Assembly (NCBI GenBank): GCA_022843825.1
Contig: JALHMX010000019.1
Span: 1-36,921 of the forward strand
DNA length: 36,921 nt
Direction of reading: 5' to 3'
Source of the DNA: Pseudobdellovibrionaceae bacterium
GTDB lineage: Bacteria > Bdellovibrionota > Bdellovibrionia > Bdellovibrionales > Bdellovibrionaceae
Shown here: in pieces, positions 17,393 through 26,159 of the stretch
How the letters are laid out: each line of letters starts with the position of its first letter
Numbering within the stretch: the first letter of the stretch is position 1
Notes under the pieces: model-generated
What the model saw: only the letters and a program-made list of their open reading frames with translations
The model's database searches: none
Told to the model about the DNA's origin: nothing
Made by a program: the position numbers and the translations under genes

Positions 17393-18558
17393 TAACCAAT
17401 CGCTGCTTTAAGTTGCTCGATTTTATTTACTTTTTCCCACGTGAAGAATCCTTGATCTAAGTTTTCTTCACGGCCAAAATGCCCATAGGATGAAGTCGGC
17501 GCATAAATTGGTTTTAGCAAATCAAACTCTTTAACAATTCGAGCGGGTCGCAAATCCCAAACTTTTTTTACGGCCTCAACAAGTTTTTCAGATCCTACTT
17601 TACTTGTCCCATAATCATTAACTGCAATGCTGACAGGCTCTGCTACTCCAATTGCATATGCTAACTGAACTAAACACTTTTCTGCTAACCCAGCGGCCAC
17701 GATATTTTTAGCCACATGCCGTGCTGCATAGGCGGCCGAACGATCTACTTTAGAGGGGTCTTTTCCAGAAAAAGCACCACCGCCATGAGCCCCATGTCCA
17801 CCGTACGTATCTACAATAATTTTACGTCCCGTTAATCCCGCATCACCCATGGGACCACCTGTGACAAAGCGACCTGTTGGATTAATATGAAATTTAGTAT
17901 TTTTATCCATCCACTTTTCAGGAACCGTTTTTTTAATGAGCTCTTCCATAATAAATTCTTTTATTTGAGCTTGTGATGCAGAGTCTGCATGTTGAGTCGA
18001 TACCACAATTGTATCGATGCGCTTAGCTTGTCCATTTTCATATTGGACTGAAACTTGAGATTTAGCATCGGGCCTTAACCAATTAACCACGTTCATTTTA
18101 CGCAATGAAGCCAGATCTTTAACCAGCTTGTGGGACAACGATAATGTTAAAGGCATGAACTCTGAAGTTTCATTCGTGGCATATCCGAACATTAAACCCT
18201 GATCACCGGCACCTTGATTATCAGAACCTGTTTCTTTAACACCCATAGAAATATCTGCGGACTGTTGACCTACAGAAACCATAACTCCACAGGTTTTATA
18301 ATCAAAACCTTTATCGGTGTCGTCATATCCAATTTTCTTAACGGTCTCACGAGCAATTTCAGAAAAATTAACTTGTGCCGAGGTTGTAATTTCACCAGCT
18401 ACGACAATTAAACCTGTAGTTAACAAAGTTTCACAAGCGACTCGGCCTTTATTATCTTGAGCCAAAACTGCATCCAAAACCGCATCACTGATTTGATCCG
18501 CCATTTTATCTGGGTGACCTTCAGAAACTGATTCACTAGTAAAAATGTAATTTTTCAC
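17392..18558 (-). CDS. metK: S-adenosylmethionine synthetase
   Basis: MetK makes S-adenosylmethionine from methionine and ATP in the cytoplasm. The 388-residue product is full length, with the family motifs [13 protein letters not shown] near 15-27, [10 protein letters not shown] near 118-127 and the phosphate loop [19 protein letters not shown] near 260-278. The start codon is GTG (18556-18558), with an AGAGGT ribosome site about 9 bases upstream. No ATG lies nearby in frame. It is followed without a gap by lepA, so the two are co-transcribed. No S-adenosylmethionine riboswitch is recognisable in the short leader. Confidence 0.98.
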   Translation of the reverse strand: MKNYIFTSESVSEGHPDKMADQISDAVLDAVLAQDNKGRVACETLLTTGLIVVAGEITTSAQVNFSEIARETVKKIGYDDTDKGFDYKTCGVMVSVGQQSADISMGVKETGSDNQGAGDQGLMFGYATNETSEFMPLTLSLSHKLVKDLASLRKMNVVNWLRPDAKSQVSVQYENGQAKRIDTIVVSTQHADSASQAQIKEFIMEELIKKTVPEKWMDKNTKFHINPTGRFVTGGPMGDAGLTGRKIIVDTYGGHGAHGGGAFSGKDPSKVDRSAAYAARHVAKNIVAAGLAEKCLVQLAYAIGVAEPVSIAVNDYGTSKVGSEKLVEAVKKVWDLRPARIVKEFDLLKPIYAPTSSYGHFGREENLDQGFFTWEKVNKIEQLKAAIG

Positions 18559-18599
18559 GATTAATTACCTCTCGTATAAGCTGTGTTAAATGACATTGA

Positions 18600-18628
18600 A
18601 AAGTACCCCCTCGGGCAGCAAGGGTCAA
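18600..18628 (-). promoter_or_regulatory. Possible promoter of metK-lepA
   Basis: On the minus strand, TTGACC (18623-18628) matches five of six -35 bases. It is followed after 17 bases by TACTTT (18600-18605), a weak -10. The spacer contains a C-rich and G-rich stretch that could fold. The element lies between the hpf terminator and the metK start, where a promoter is needed, which is the main reason to believe it. Confidence 0.45.
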
Positions 18629-18666
18629 ATAGAATTAAAAAAGCCTTTTGGGTTGGCAATTTGGAT

Positions 18667-18694
18667 AAAAAAAGAGCCCCTCTCAGAGGGCTCT
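18667..18694 (-). terminator. Rho-independent terminator of hpf
   Basis: On the minus strand a perfect 7-base-pair stem AGAGCCC/GGGCTCT (18688-18694 with 18673-18679) has an 8-base loop and is followed by a run of seven T residues. It lies 38 bases after the hpf stop and upstream of metK, so hpf is a separate transcription unit from metK-lepA. Confidence 0.88.
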
Positions 18695-18731
18695 AATAGA
18701 TCATAAATTGTGATGATATGCAGTAGAACTG

Positions 18732-19034
18732 CTAAGCAGCTGACTTTTTATGATTAGTATACACTTCCTTAATTTTCAAAAATTGCTTTTCAAGCTTGGA
18801 ACATACAAGATCCATAGCTACATAAATATCATCAGCGTGTGCTACTGCTTTGAAATATTTTTGTGGGCTATTTACTGTAACTTCGGCGAAAAATTCATGT
18901 CTGTCTTTCCAAAAATACACGTTAAACTGACCATCTTTCAGCAAAAATTTGCCAATCTCTATAAAGCGACTATCTGCATACTGCACTAAGGCATCTGAAT
19001 AATCTAAATGTTTAAACGCGTAATTTGACTTCAT
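18732..19034 (-). CDS. hpf: Ribosome hibernation-promoting factor (short HPF / RaiA family)
   Basis: Short HPF proteins bind the 30S decoding region of idle ribosomes in slow-growing or starved cells. The 100-residue product has the S30AE-family layout: beta strand, helix around SDALVQYADSRFIEIGKF (13-30), strands with FAEVTV, and a final helix with DDIYVAMDLVCSKLEKQF (about 68-85). A short lysine tail follows and there is no long-form C-terminal dimerisation domain. It is a single-gene unit with its own terminator. The family call is good; whether it acts by 100S dimer formation or RaiA-type silencing cannot be told. Confidence 0.85.
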   Translation of the reverse strand: MKSNYAFKHLDYSDALVQYADSRFIEIGKFLLKDGQFNVYFWKDRHEFFAEVTVNSPQKYFKAVAHADDIYVAMDLVCSKLEKQFLKIKEVYTNHKKSAA

Positions 19035-19056
19035 ATTGGAAGACCTTTCTGGTTAG

Positions 19057-19100
19057 TAACTGCTGAATCGCAGTTAAAATTTTTATCGGCTGATTAACCG
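19057..19100 (-). promoter_or_regulatory. Two hairpins in the hpf leader
   Basis: In the region upstream of hpf, TAACTGC (19057-19063) and GCAGTTA (19070-19076) form a perfect 7-base-pair stem with a 6-base loop. A second stem (19087-19100, CGGTT with AGCCG) is possible in the hpf-strand RNA only, using one G-U pair. If transcription starts upstream of both, they would lie in the leader just before the AAAGGT ribosome site. I see no confident promoter for hpf here. Confidence 0.35.
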
Positions 19101-19131
19101 AATCCGTTGATAGATTTTTTAAAAAAATAGG

Positions 19132-19161
19132 GTGACTTAGCCAGAATTAAATTCCTATGAT
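19132..19161 (+). promoter_or_regulatory. Possible promoter of the di-haem cytochrome gene
   Basis: GTGACT (19132-19137) and TATGAT (19156-19161, five of six -10 bases) are 18 bases apart. The predicted transcript start falls at about 19168, on the ATG of the cytochrome gene (19167), and no Shine-Dalgarno precedes that ATG. The mRNA may therefore be leaderless. Confidence 0.4.
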
Positions 19162-19166
19162 TTAGT

Positions 19167-20870
19167 ATGACACACAGACTATGTGTTAATTTGATACGGG
19201 CATATATTTTACTTTTTTCTCCTCAGCTTTTAGCTCATAACATATGGGTTGAAGGCCTTTTAGTGCCACCTGAAGGTCGCTCCAATATTCTTAATTTAGA
19301 ATCTGTAACCCATGGCGAATATGTTAAAAATGGAAAAATTCATACTCAAATTTATCCGGTAGAAATCACAGGTGCGCTACCGCCGCTTAGACCATTAGAG
19401 CACTTCTTTGAAAATAGATCTTCATCCTTGTTTCAAACAATTCTAAAAATGATAGGAAAAAGTTTTAGCGGTTTTAAATCTATGGATGATGTCACTAAAG
19501 CCATGGGACTTCATCCTTATCCGCATCAAAACGATTTAGGAGTCTACAGCGTGCCATTCCCGTTTGATGAAAGACCTGAGCATCGTATGGGATTTGGCGT
19601 GATTCCGCGCCAGGGAACAGATGGCTTTAGCTTTAGTTGCGCCTCATGCCACAGTAGTAATCTATTTGGCAAAACAGTGTTGGGACTAACTAACCGCTTT
19701 CCACGCGCGAATGAGTTTTTTGTAGAGATGATAGAGTTATCACCAAAGATTAAGCCTCTGATCGGTTCGTGGTTGTTAAATAAGGCGGCCGACATGACAA
19801 CGCAAGAAAATCAAATGTTAGCAGATACCTTGAATAACCTAGATCGCGTAAACGTAAAAAAACCTTTGATTTTAGGTTTAGATACTTCACTGGCGCAAGT
19901 TTCACTTTCTTTAAATAAAAGAGCTGCTGATGAATGGGCTACTCCCGATAAAAATTTACAAAAAAAGCCTCGACCAGATGCTATCTTAGATCATCACCCG
20001 GCTGATTCAAAACCCGCAGTGTGGTGGAATCTAAAATACAAAAATCGTTGGCTTAGCGATGGCTCAGTCATCAGTGGAAATCCCGTTATCACCAATCTTT
20101 TATGGAACGAAGTTGGGCGCGGTACGGATTTAAAATTACTTAATAACTGGATATTGCAAAACCAAAAAACTATCGATGAAATCACTGTAGCTATTTTTTC
20201 TATTGAACCTCCGCGAATAACTGATTTTTTTACCGAGAAAGAAATTAGTTCTAGATTAGATCAGTTAAAAAATGGTGAAGCGCTATTTAACACTCACTGT
20301 GCCCGCTGCCACGGAAACTATGAAAAAGCCTGGAATCAACCCACCGCAGAAAAGTTGCCTTTTGAAGATCAAATTAAGACCACCAAAGTTATTTACCATA
20401 CAAACACTCCGGTAATTGACGTAGGAACTGATCCGCGTCGATATCAAGGGATGAAATCTTTAGAACAACTGAATCGCCTTCAAATTTCAAAAGATCATGG
20501 CGTCCAAGTTAAAGCACAGAAAGGTTACGTGCCTCCGCCACTGGTCGGCATCTGGTCACGCTGGCCCTATTTTCATAATAACGCAGCTCCAAGTTTATGT
20601 GCAGTACTAACGGCCTCAAAATTTCGTCCTGTGACTTATTATGCCGGCGCTGCCAACGATAAACACCGCGATTTTGACCTTGAATGCAACGGCTACCCCA
20701 TGGCTGACAATACTCCGCCAGAATGGAAACAACCTGTTCTTTTATTTGATACTCGTCGCGACGGCCTTCGCAACACCGGACACGACGAAGGCATCTTCCT
20801 TCGCAACGGCCAAGAAATTTTATCCCTAGATGACAAACGAAATTTAATTAAATTTTTGCAAACTCTTTAG
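19167..20870 (+). CDS. RoxA-like / peroxidase-like di-haem cytochrome c
   Basis: The 567-residue product is predicted to be exported. It has a hydrophobic N-terminal segment (about 9-23), though the signal is short and not ideal. It carries two covalent haem motifs, CASCH at 158-162 and CARCH at 378-382, in the wide spacing of the di-haem cytochrome c peroxidase/MauG/RoxA superfamily. The segment GYVPPPLVGIWSRWPYFHNN (about 450-470) resembles the conserved region after the second haem in RoxA-type proteins. Members include rubber oxygenases and uncharacterised periplasmic oxidases, so the substrate is unknown. It stands alone on the plus strand, divergent from hpf. Confidence 0.85.
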   Translation: MTHRLCVNLIRAYILLFSPQLLAHNIWVEGLLVPPEGRSNILNLESVTHGEYVKNGKIHTQIYPVEITGALPPLRPLEHFFENRSSSLFQTILKMIGKSFSGFKSMDDVTKAMGLHPYPHQNDLGVYSVPFPFDERPEHRMGFGVIPRQGTDGFSFSCASCHSSNLFGKTVLGLTNRFPRANEFFVEMIELSPKIKPLIGSWLLNKAADMTTQENQMLADTLNNLDRVNVKKPLILGLDTSLAQVSLSLNKRAADEWATPDKNLQKKPRPDAILDHHPADSKPAVWWNLKYKNRWLSDGSVISGNPVITNLLWNEVGRGTDLKLLNNWILQNQKTIDEITVAIFSIEPPRITDFFTEKEISSRLDQLKNGEALFNTHCARCHGNYEKAWNQPTAEKLPFEDQIKTTKVIYHTNTPVIDVGTDPRRYQGMKSLEQLNRLQISKDHGVQVKAQKGYVPPPLVGIWSRWPYFHNNAAPSLCAVLTASKFRPVTYYAGAANDKHRDFDLECNGYPMADNTPPEWKQPVLLFDTRRDGLRNTGHDEGIFLRNGQEILSLDDKRNLIKFLQTL

Positions 20871-20936
20871 GTTCCAGGTCCTAACTGTATAAGCAGCGCA
20901 ACACGAAACTCAACCGGGAACCTATTTGGAGTTAGG
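20868..20936 (+). repeat. Interleaved inverted repeats (pseudoknot-like) after the cytochrome gene
   Basis: TAGGTTCC (20868-20875, beginning at the stop codon) is perfectly complementary to GGAACCTA (20917-20924). CCTAACT (20880-20886) is perfectly complementary to AGTTAGG (20930-20936). The order A-B-A'-B' is interleaved, so the RNA could form either an H-type pseudoknot or two mutually exclusive stems. No T run follows, so it is not a standard terminator. The rest of the 20871-21020 gap has nothing else I recognise except the ribosome site of the next gene. Confidence 0.55.
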
Positions 20937-21020
20937 CTACTAACCAATGGTCGAGGTATTCTGCAATTATTAAAGTAACTAACTAGTGCATCCGATTAAA
21001 TGTTGTGAAAAGAGGTCTTT

Positions 21021-21650
21021 ATGAAAAAATTAATATTGTTTATTATCTGTTTATTTTCAACACAATATGCATTTTCCCAGTTTACATTACCCAACGGTAA
21101 ATCATTTTCTTGTACCACCGTAAAGGATAGTAAACGTTACTTTGAAGGAAGTAATGTAACAGATTGCAATATTACTTTTAATGGCATTAAAAAAATTTAC
21201 AAGTTGAGCACGAAAGAATGTGATAACTATTGTGAGGAAGCTAAAACTTATAATATTAAACTCGCTCATGAAGAAATTGCTAAAGGTAAGGAGCAAGAGC
21301 GATTAAATAGCCTGCCTCCAGAGCCATGCTCAATTACCGACGATGAAGCTGTAAATTATTCTTGTAAAGTAAAGGTTTCTTGTCCAGTACGAGGAAGAGA
21401 ATTCTCTTCTGTTAAACGCTTTAACTGCGATTTCGCTTGTCCTACTAGAAAAAATAAAGACCTAAAAATTAACTTAAGCGATAAGGACTCAGCCTTAGTC
21501 AGAGAATCATTTGGATTAGTAGACTCAGAGTCCGTTAATGCTATCAAATCAGTCTGCGCTACATATAAAAAGGAAACTGCACACCCATTAGCACAGGGCA
21601 AACCTGACGAACAGAATCAAAAACCTAAAAAAAATCAATTCAATAAGTAA
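21021..21650 (+). CDS. Secreted cysteine-rich protein of unknown function
   Basis: I do not recognise the family of this 209-residue protein. A classical Sec signal peptide covers residues 1-19, with likely cleavage after YAFS before QFTLPNG. The mature part has ten cysteines, an even number that suggests disulfides in the periplasm or outside. They fall in two groups: FSC...TDC...KEC...NYC (about 31-74) and EPC...YSC...VSC...FNC...FAC...SVC (about 101-176). The two halves may be related small disulfide modules. The C-terminus is a lysine, proline and asparagine-rich tail. A ribosome site AGAGGT precedes the ATG. It lies between the cytochrome gene and the convergent murB. Confidence 0.75.
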   Translation: MKKLILFIICLFSTQYAFSQFTLPNGKSFSCTTVKDSKRYFEGSNVTDCNITFNGIKKIYKLSTKECDNYCEEAKTYNIKLAHEEIAKGKEQERLNSLPPEPCSITDDEAVNYSCKVKVSCPVRGREFSSVKRFNCDFACPTRKNKDLKINLSDKDSALVRESFGLVDSESVNAIKSVCATYKKETAHPLAQGKPDEQNQKPKKNQFNK

Positions 21651-21698
21651 ACTATAAATACAAAGTATCTACGCTTTTTGTTGCGCCGCTTACAGTTT

Positions 21699-21716
21699 GG
21701 TTGCCTGGCACCTTTT
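21699..21716 (+). terminator. Possible weak terminator / GGTTGCCTGGCACC palindrome
   Basis: Between the convergent secreted-protein gene and murB, the plus strand reads GGTTGCCTGGCACC followed by TTTT. It can form a short stem with one bulge. It could end the plus-strand transcript, but the stem is short, the T run is only four bases, and it touches the murB stop codon. It may instead be a copy of a dispersed palindromic element. Confidence 0.3.
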
Positions 21717-22605
21717 ACCACTTCCCAAGACGGATGACTTCGGTTTTAAGTTGTATGTTGTGCTTTTCCAAAACAGTTTTTTGGACATGTTGGATAACGC
21801 TCCAAATATCCGAAGCTTTGGCTTGATCAAGATTTACGATAAAGTTGGCGTGCTTCAGTGACACTTGAGCGTCGCCGATACGAAAGCCTTTTAGGCCGCT
21901 TTGATCAATCAGTTGTGCGGCCTTAAAACCTTCGGGATTTTTAAATACAGAACCGCAACTGGGCATATCGAGCGGTTGTTTGGATAATCGTAATCGGTTG
22001 GCATCTTTTACTTTTTGTAAAATGGTTTCGTCTATTTCTAAAGGCCATGAAATTTTGACCTTGGTCACAATACCAGGCTGCCAGCCGTCAGTATGACGAT
22101 AGGTGATTTTAAGATCGTTTTTTTTATGTGTTTTTTTATTTCCATCGAAATCCATCACTTCGATTTCGTCGACAAATTCCATAAATTCGCGCGGAGTAAA
22201 CATCTCGGCCACACCGGCATTCATCACCACTCCTCCACCGATATCACCAGGAAGACCGGCCAGGAACAAGGCCGGACCTAGTTTATTTTTTAAGAAAATT
22301 TTTAAAAGTTCTGATTTTGCTGTGCCAGATAGGGCTTCGATATAAATTTTATTGTTTTCAATTTTGGAACTGATTTGACTGAACTGTCTTAAACAAATCG
22401 TTAAACCTTGAATGCCTTGATCAGAAACCAACACATTCGATCCACCGCCAAGTAAAGTTATCGGTAATTGATTTTTATTTGCATGCTGGAGAGCTTGCAA
22501 CAAATCATCTTCTGTTTTTGGCATACAAAAATGTTCGGCGGGGCCGCCCACTATCCAGGATGTATACTGGGCTAAATTAACATTATTTAAGACGACTAAG
22601 GACAT
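21715..22605 (-). CDS. murB: UDP-N-acetylenolpyruvoylglucosamine reductase MurB
   Basis: MurB is an FAD enzyme that reduces the enolpyruvyl product of MurA to UDP-N-acetylmuramic acid. The 296-residue product has the FAD-binding domain with LLGGGSNVLVSD (about 51-62), LAGLPGDIGGGVVMNAG (about 114-130), and the catalytic-serine motif SCGSVFKNP near 217-225. The length and absence of a long extra C-terminal domain fit the type II form. It overlaps the end of murC by 23 bases and is the last dcw gene in this direction. No ftsQ, ftsA or ftsZ follows. Confidence 0.96.
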   Translation of the reverse strand: MSLVVLNNVNLAQYTSWIVGGPAEHFCMPKTEDDLLQALQHANKNQLPITLLGGGSNVLVSDQGIQGLTICLRQFSQISSKIENNKIYIEALSGTAKSELLKIFLKNKLGPALFLAGLPGDIGGGVVMNAGVAEMFTPREFMEFVDEIEVMDFDGNKKTHKKNDLKITYRHTDGWQPGIVTKVKISWPLEIDETILQKVKDANRLRLSKQPLDMPSCGSVFKNPEGFKAAQLIDQSGLKGFRIGDAQVSLKHANFIVNLDQAKASDIWSVIQHVQKTVLEKHNIQLKTEVIRLGKW

Positions 22606-23947
22606 CCATACCTAACTTCCAGCCATCGCCAGCACCTAAAGTGATAAATACATCCTTGGGTTTCAATTCTTTTAAAATAAAATCAAGTTGCTCTGTACTT
22701 TTCGGACAATAGTAACTTTTTGCATGCTTCATTTCAGACAAAAGTTTTTCCGAACTCACGCCATCAATCGGATTTTCACCTGCGGCATAAATATCCGCTA
22801 AAAACAAAACGTCAGCTTCTTTAAAGCAGGTTTTAAAATCCTCCCATGCATGCTGAGTTCGCGAATAGCGATGCGGCTGGAAATAAACCACTAAACGCTG
22901 ATTTCCAAATTTTTCTTTAAACCCCTGCAGTGCCGCGCGTACTTCGGTGGGGTGATGACCATAATCATCATAAACAACTATATTATTTGCTTCGCCTTTA
23001 TAATGGAAGCGGCGATCAACACCCTCAAATTTTCTTAGACCCTCGGCACAAGTTTCAAAATCAATCCCTGCGGCCATTCCTACGGCAATCGAGGCTAAGC
23101 TATTTAAGGCGTTATGTTTACCGGGAATTCCCAGCTGAAATTCTCCAAGCAGAGATTTCTCGCCGGTTTGAAGATTTTTAAGATGAACTTTGTATTTTCC
23201 TTTTTCGCCAGAAAGTATGTAGTTGTTGTCTTCACCAAATCCGTAAAAAATTATTCGCTTATTATAATCTGCAAACAAAGATCTGATTGTCGGGTCATCT
23301 CCACAGGCAATGACCATTCCATAAAAAGGCACACGATAAGCAAAATCTAAAAATGCCCGCTTAAGATTGTCATCATTTTTAAAGTGATCCATGTGGTCTG
23401 AGTCAATATTCGTGATCACCGCAATTTCTGGAGACAGCCTGTTAAAACTTCCATCACTTTCATCGGCTTCAGCAATTAACCAATCCCCTTTTCCCAATAG
23501 TGCTGTGGATTTAATTCGGTCGAAACGTCCGCCAATGACAATCGTTGGGTCTCGGTGACCTTCCAAGAAAATGGATGATATCAAGCTGGTAGTGGTTGTT
23601 TTGCCATGGGTCCCCGCTACGGCTACACCTCGGCGAAGTCGCATAATTTCTGCCAAGGCCTCAGCGCGGGGAATTAAAGGAATCTCCCGCAGTCGTGCCT
23701 CTCGAATTTCAGGATTCGAAAAAGGAATGGCGCTGGAATAGACCACCACATCTGCAACACCAACATTTTTAGCGTTGTGCCCTTTATAGATTTGTAACCC
23801 GAGTTGCTTCAATCGTTCGGTATTTGCATTTTCATTAGCATCTGATCCAGTCACCTGAGCTCCGATATTATGTAGAAGTTCCGCTAATCCACACATGCCG
23901 ATACCGCCGACCCCAATAAAATGAAATTTCGCTGAATCAAGCTTCAT
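22583..23947 (-). CDS. murC: UDP-N-acetylmuramate-L-alanine ligase MurC
   Basis: MurC adds L-alanine to UDP-MurNAc, the first amino-acid step of the murein stem peptide. The 454-residue product starts with the UDP-binding GVGGIGMCGLAELL motif (about 12-25), then the ATP loop GTHGKTTTTSL near 112-122. It also has the Mur ligase central motif AEADESDGSF near 158-167 and YDDYGHHPTE near 328-337. Its ATG overlaps the murG stop by 4 bases. Confidence 0.98.
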   Translation of the reverse strand: MKLDSAKFHFIGVGGIGMCGLAELLHNIGAQVTGSDANENANTERLKQLGLQIYKGHNAKNVGVADVVVYSSAIPFSNPEIREARLREIPLIPRAEALAEIMRLRRGVAVAGTHGKTTTTSLISSIFLEGHRDPTIVIGGRFDRIKSTALLGKGDWLIAEADESDGSFNRLSPEIAVITNIDSDHMDHFKNDDNLKRAFLDFAYRVPFYGMVIACGDDPTIRSLFADYNKRIIFYGFGEDNNYILSGEKGKYKVHLKNLQTGEKSLLGEFQLGIPGKHNALNSLASIAVGMAAGIDFETCAEGLRKFEGVDRRFHYKGEANNIVVYDDYGHHPTEVRAALQGFKEKFGNQRLVVYFQPHRYSRTQHAWEDFKTCFKEADVLFLADIYAAGENPIDGVSSEKLLSEMKHAKSYYCPKSTEQLDFILKELKPKDVFITLGAGDGWKLGMDVLSRLK

Positions 23948-25041
23948 AAAGTACTTTCCTTTTTGGAAGGGCCCACAGAAGCTATAATATCTTCTGCAAT
24001 TTTTCTAGCCGCTCCCTTTTGAACCATTTGCTTTAAGCGATCTGACATCTCTTGTAAAACTTCTGGATGTTTAATCATCTCTGCAATTTTGTTTTTAAAT
24101 TGTTCACTATCAAAGGTGTTTTGTAAAAACATAAATCCGGCATTTTGATTAACTAACGCTTCAGCATTCCTTTGTTGATGATCATCTGCTGCAGGCAAAG
24201 GCACCACCAGCGGAACTACCCCATAAACTGCCGCCTCAGCCAAAGTGCTCGCTCCGCCACGACAAAAAAGCATGTCTGCCTGACTGTAATATTTAGGCAT
24301 ATTAAAAATATACTCATGCACTTCAACACGAGCATGATTATCATATTTGGTTTTTATTCTTTCAAAATCTTTTGACCCAGTTTGATGAATAATATGCATT
24401 TTTTCCACCAACTGAGGATTATTCAAAACAAAATCACTTAAGCAATCATTGAGAAACATAGACCCTTGGCTTCCACCAAAACATAAAAGAGTAAAATTAT
24501 TTTTAGCAGTTGATAACTCAGCTGAATAATTCTCAATATCATCTCGAAGAGGCATTCCTAAAGTTATATTATTTTTAGATTTCAAAAATTTGACAGCGTC
24601 CGCAAAAACCAAATACGTTTTATCCACGTAACGAGACAAAATTCGATTCGCCATACCCGGATGAGCATTGGGCTCCCATATCGCCGTCTTAACTCGTATT
24701 AAAGCTGCCGCCAAGGTCATTGGTGCCGAGGCATAACCACCTACTCCTATAACAAAATCAGGCCTTTCTTTTATAAGAATTATTACGGACTGTATTATGC
24801 CCAAAGGAATTTTAAATACAGACTTTATTTTCTGAAAAAATTGTCCTTGATAGTTTAATTTGCCACTTTGTATAAGGCGCAAATCATATCCGGCCTGAGG
24901 AATTATTTTTTTTTCTAAGCCTTGTGCTGTTCCAACAAAAATAATTTGCGTGGACGGGTTTGATTTCTTTAACGCCTGCGCTATGGAAATAGCTGGATAG
25001 ATATGACCGCCAGTACCACCACCGGCTATAATTATTTTCAT
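23944..25041 (-). CDS. murG: Lipid II synthase MurG
   Basis: MurG is a peripheral inner-membrane GT-B glycosyltransferase that adds GlcNAc to lipid I. The 365-residue product has the N-terminal donor/acceptor loop GGGTGGHIYPAISIA (7-21), a second glycine loop FGGSQGSMFLN near 193-203, and the UDP-GlcNAc-binding CRGGASTLAE near 260-269. Length is typical. It starts with a TAATG overlap on ftsW and overlaps murC by 4 bases. Confidence 0.98.
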   Translation of the reverse strand: MKIIIAGGGTGGHIYPAISIAQALKKSNPSTQIIFVGTAQGLEKKIIPQAGYDLRLIQSGKLNYQGQFFQKIKSVFKIPLGIIQSVIILIKERPDFVIGVGGYASAPMTLAAALIRVKTAIWEPNAHPGMANRILSRYVDKTYLVFADAVKFLKSKNNITLGMPLRDDIENYSAELSTAKNNFTLLCFGGSQGSMFLNDCLSDFVLNNPQLVEKMHIIHQTGSKDFERIKTKYDNHARVEVHEYIFNMPKYYSQADMLFCRGGASTLAEAAVYGVVPLVVPLPAADDHQQRNAEALVNQNAGFMFLQNTFDSEQFKNKIAEMIKHPEVLQEMSDRLKQMVQKGAARKIAEDIIASVGPSKKESTL

Positions 25042-26132
25042 TAATTATTTTCCGACATTTCTATGTTTAATAAAATTCCGAACATAAAACACAACATAAC
25101 CAAAGAACTTCCACCATAACTTAGAAAGGGCAGTGTTAACCCCTTGGTCGGAAGCAATCCCATAACGACACCCATATTAATAAATACTGACAACGCAAAC
25201 GTCATACTTAAACCTACAGCCAGTATTTTTTTAAAAGCATCTTCGACTTTTAAAGCTATGCTAAATCCTCGGAATACAACAAAACCATACAATGTTAATA
25301 CAGCCGCAATGCCTATAAATCCCAACTCTTCACCAAGGACGGCCATCGTAAAATCAGTATGAGCTTCTGGAAGAAAAAACAGTTTCCCTTGCCCTTGCCC
25401 TAAACCCTGTCCCGTCAGTCCACCAGAGTGCACTGACAACATACTTTGTATAACCTGGAATCCTTTTTGGGCTGGATCCGACCACGGATCCAGAAATGCT
25501 TGAACACGAGCTCGACGATACGGCGAATGCCACACTAACATATAAAATACCGGAAGCATCGTTAACCCTACACCAACAAGCCATTTCAAATTAAGTCCCT
25601 GTGCATAAAGCAAACTGACCATCACCAAAAGAATGATCGTAAAACTTCCAAAGTCCGGCTGTTTTATTAACAACGCCAGCGGAGCAATAAAGAATATAAA
25701 CAGCCATCCCCATTTTATGTTTTTTAAAAAATTCTCATGACGACAGACCAGGCTTGCAAATAAAAAACTAAACGCAATTTTTAAAAATTCCGATGGCTCA
25801 AATCGAAATCCCATAGGCAGTTGCAACCATCTCTGAGCGCCTCCAACTTTAACGCCCAAGCCCGGAACAAATGTGGCACACAAAAGTAGAAATCCTAAGA
25901 ACCAAAAAATCCAACTGTATTTTTTTATTAGAGTAAATGGAATCTGTGTTGCAACCACCAAGACAACAAGACCCAATAAAGTAAATATCATTTGCTTTTT
26001 AAAAAAATAAAGACCATCGCTATAGGACTCAATGGCAAAAATATAGCTAGAGCTATAAACCTGGACTAAACCAATACCTAAAAGTGCAAAAACTGAAACA
26101 AACAAACTAGATGAAAGAAACCTTGAGTTCAT
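25041..26132 (-). CDS. ftsW: SEDS peptidoglycan polymerase FtsW
   Basis: FtsW polymerises lipid II at the division septum together with its partner FtsI. The 363-residue integral membrane protein has about ten hydrophobic helices. It also has SEDS family landmarks: GGAQRWLQLP and FEPSEFLKIA near 97-123, WSDPAQKGFQ near 217-226, and the C-terminal LPFLSYGGSSL near 338-348. The N-terminal cytoplasmic part is minimal. The partner ftsI is in the same cluster. It begins 48 bases after murD, the largest spacing in the murD-murB block, where a hairpin is found. Confidence 0.95.
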   Translation of the reverse strand: MNSRFLSSSLFVSVFALLGIGLVQVYSSSYIFAIESYSDGLYFFKKQMIFTLLGLVVLVVATQIPFTLIKKYSWIFWFLGFLLLCATFVPGLGVKVGGAQRWLQLPMGFRFEPSEFLKIAFSFLFASLVCRHENFLKNIKWGWLFIFFIAPLALLIKQPDFGSFTIILLVMVSLLYAQGLNLKWLVGVGLTMLPVFYMLVWHSPYRRARVQAFLDPWSDPAQKGFQVIQSMLSVHSGGLTGQGLGQGQGKLFFLPEAHTDFTMAVLGEELGFIGIAAVLTLYGFVVFRGFSIALKVEDAFKKILAVGLSMTFALSVFINMGVVMGLLPTKGLTLPFLSYGGSSLVMLCFMFGILLNIEMSENN

Positions 26133-26159
26133 AGGCTAATTTCATCACGCCTGTATTAA

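Noticed and set aside
18559-18660. S-adenosylmethionine riboswitch in the metK leader
   Set aside because: The likely leader is about 40 bases, and no SAM or SAH riboswitch core is recognisable.
20868-20936. tRNA-like sequence containing GGTTCC
   Set aside because: There is no acceptor stem, D-loop or anticodon arm in tRNA order. The pairs are interleaved rather than cloverleaf.
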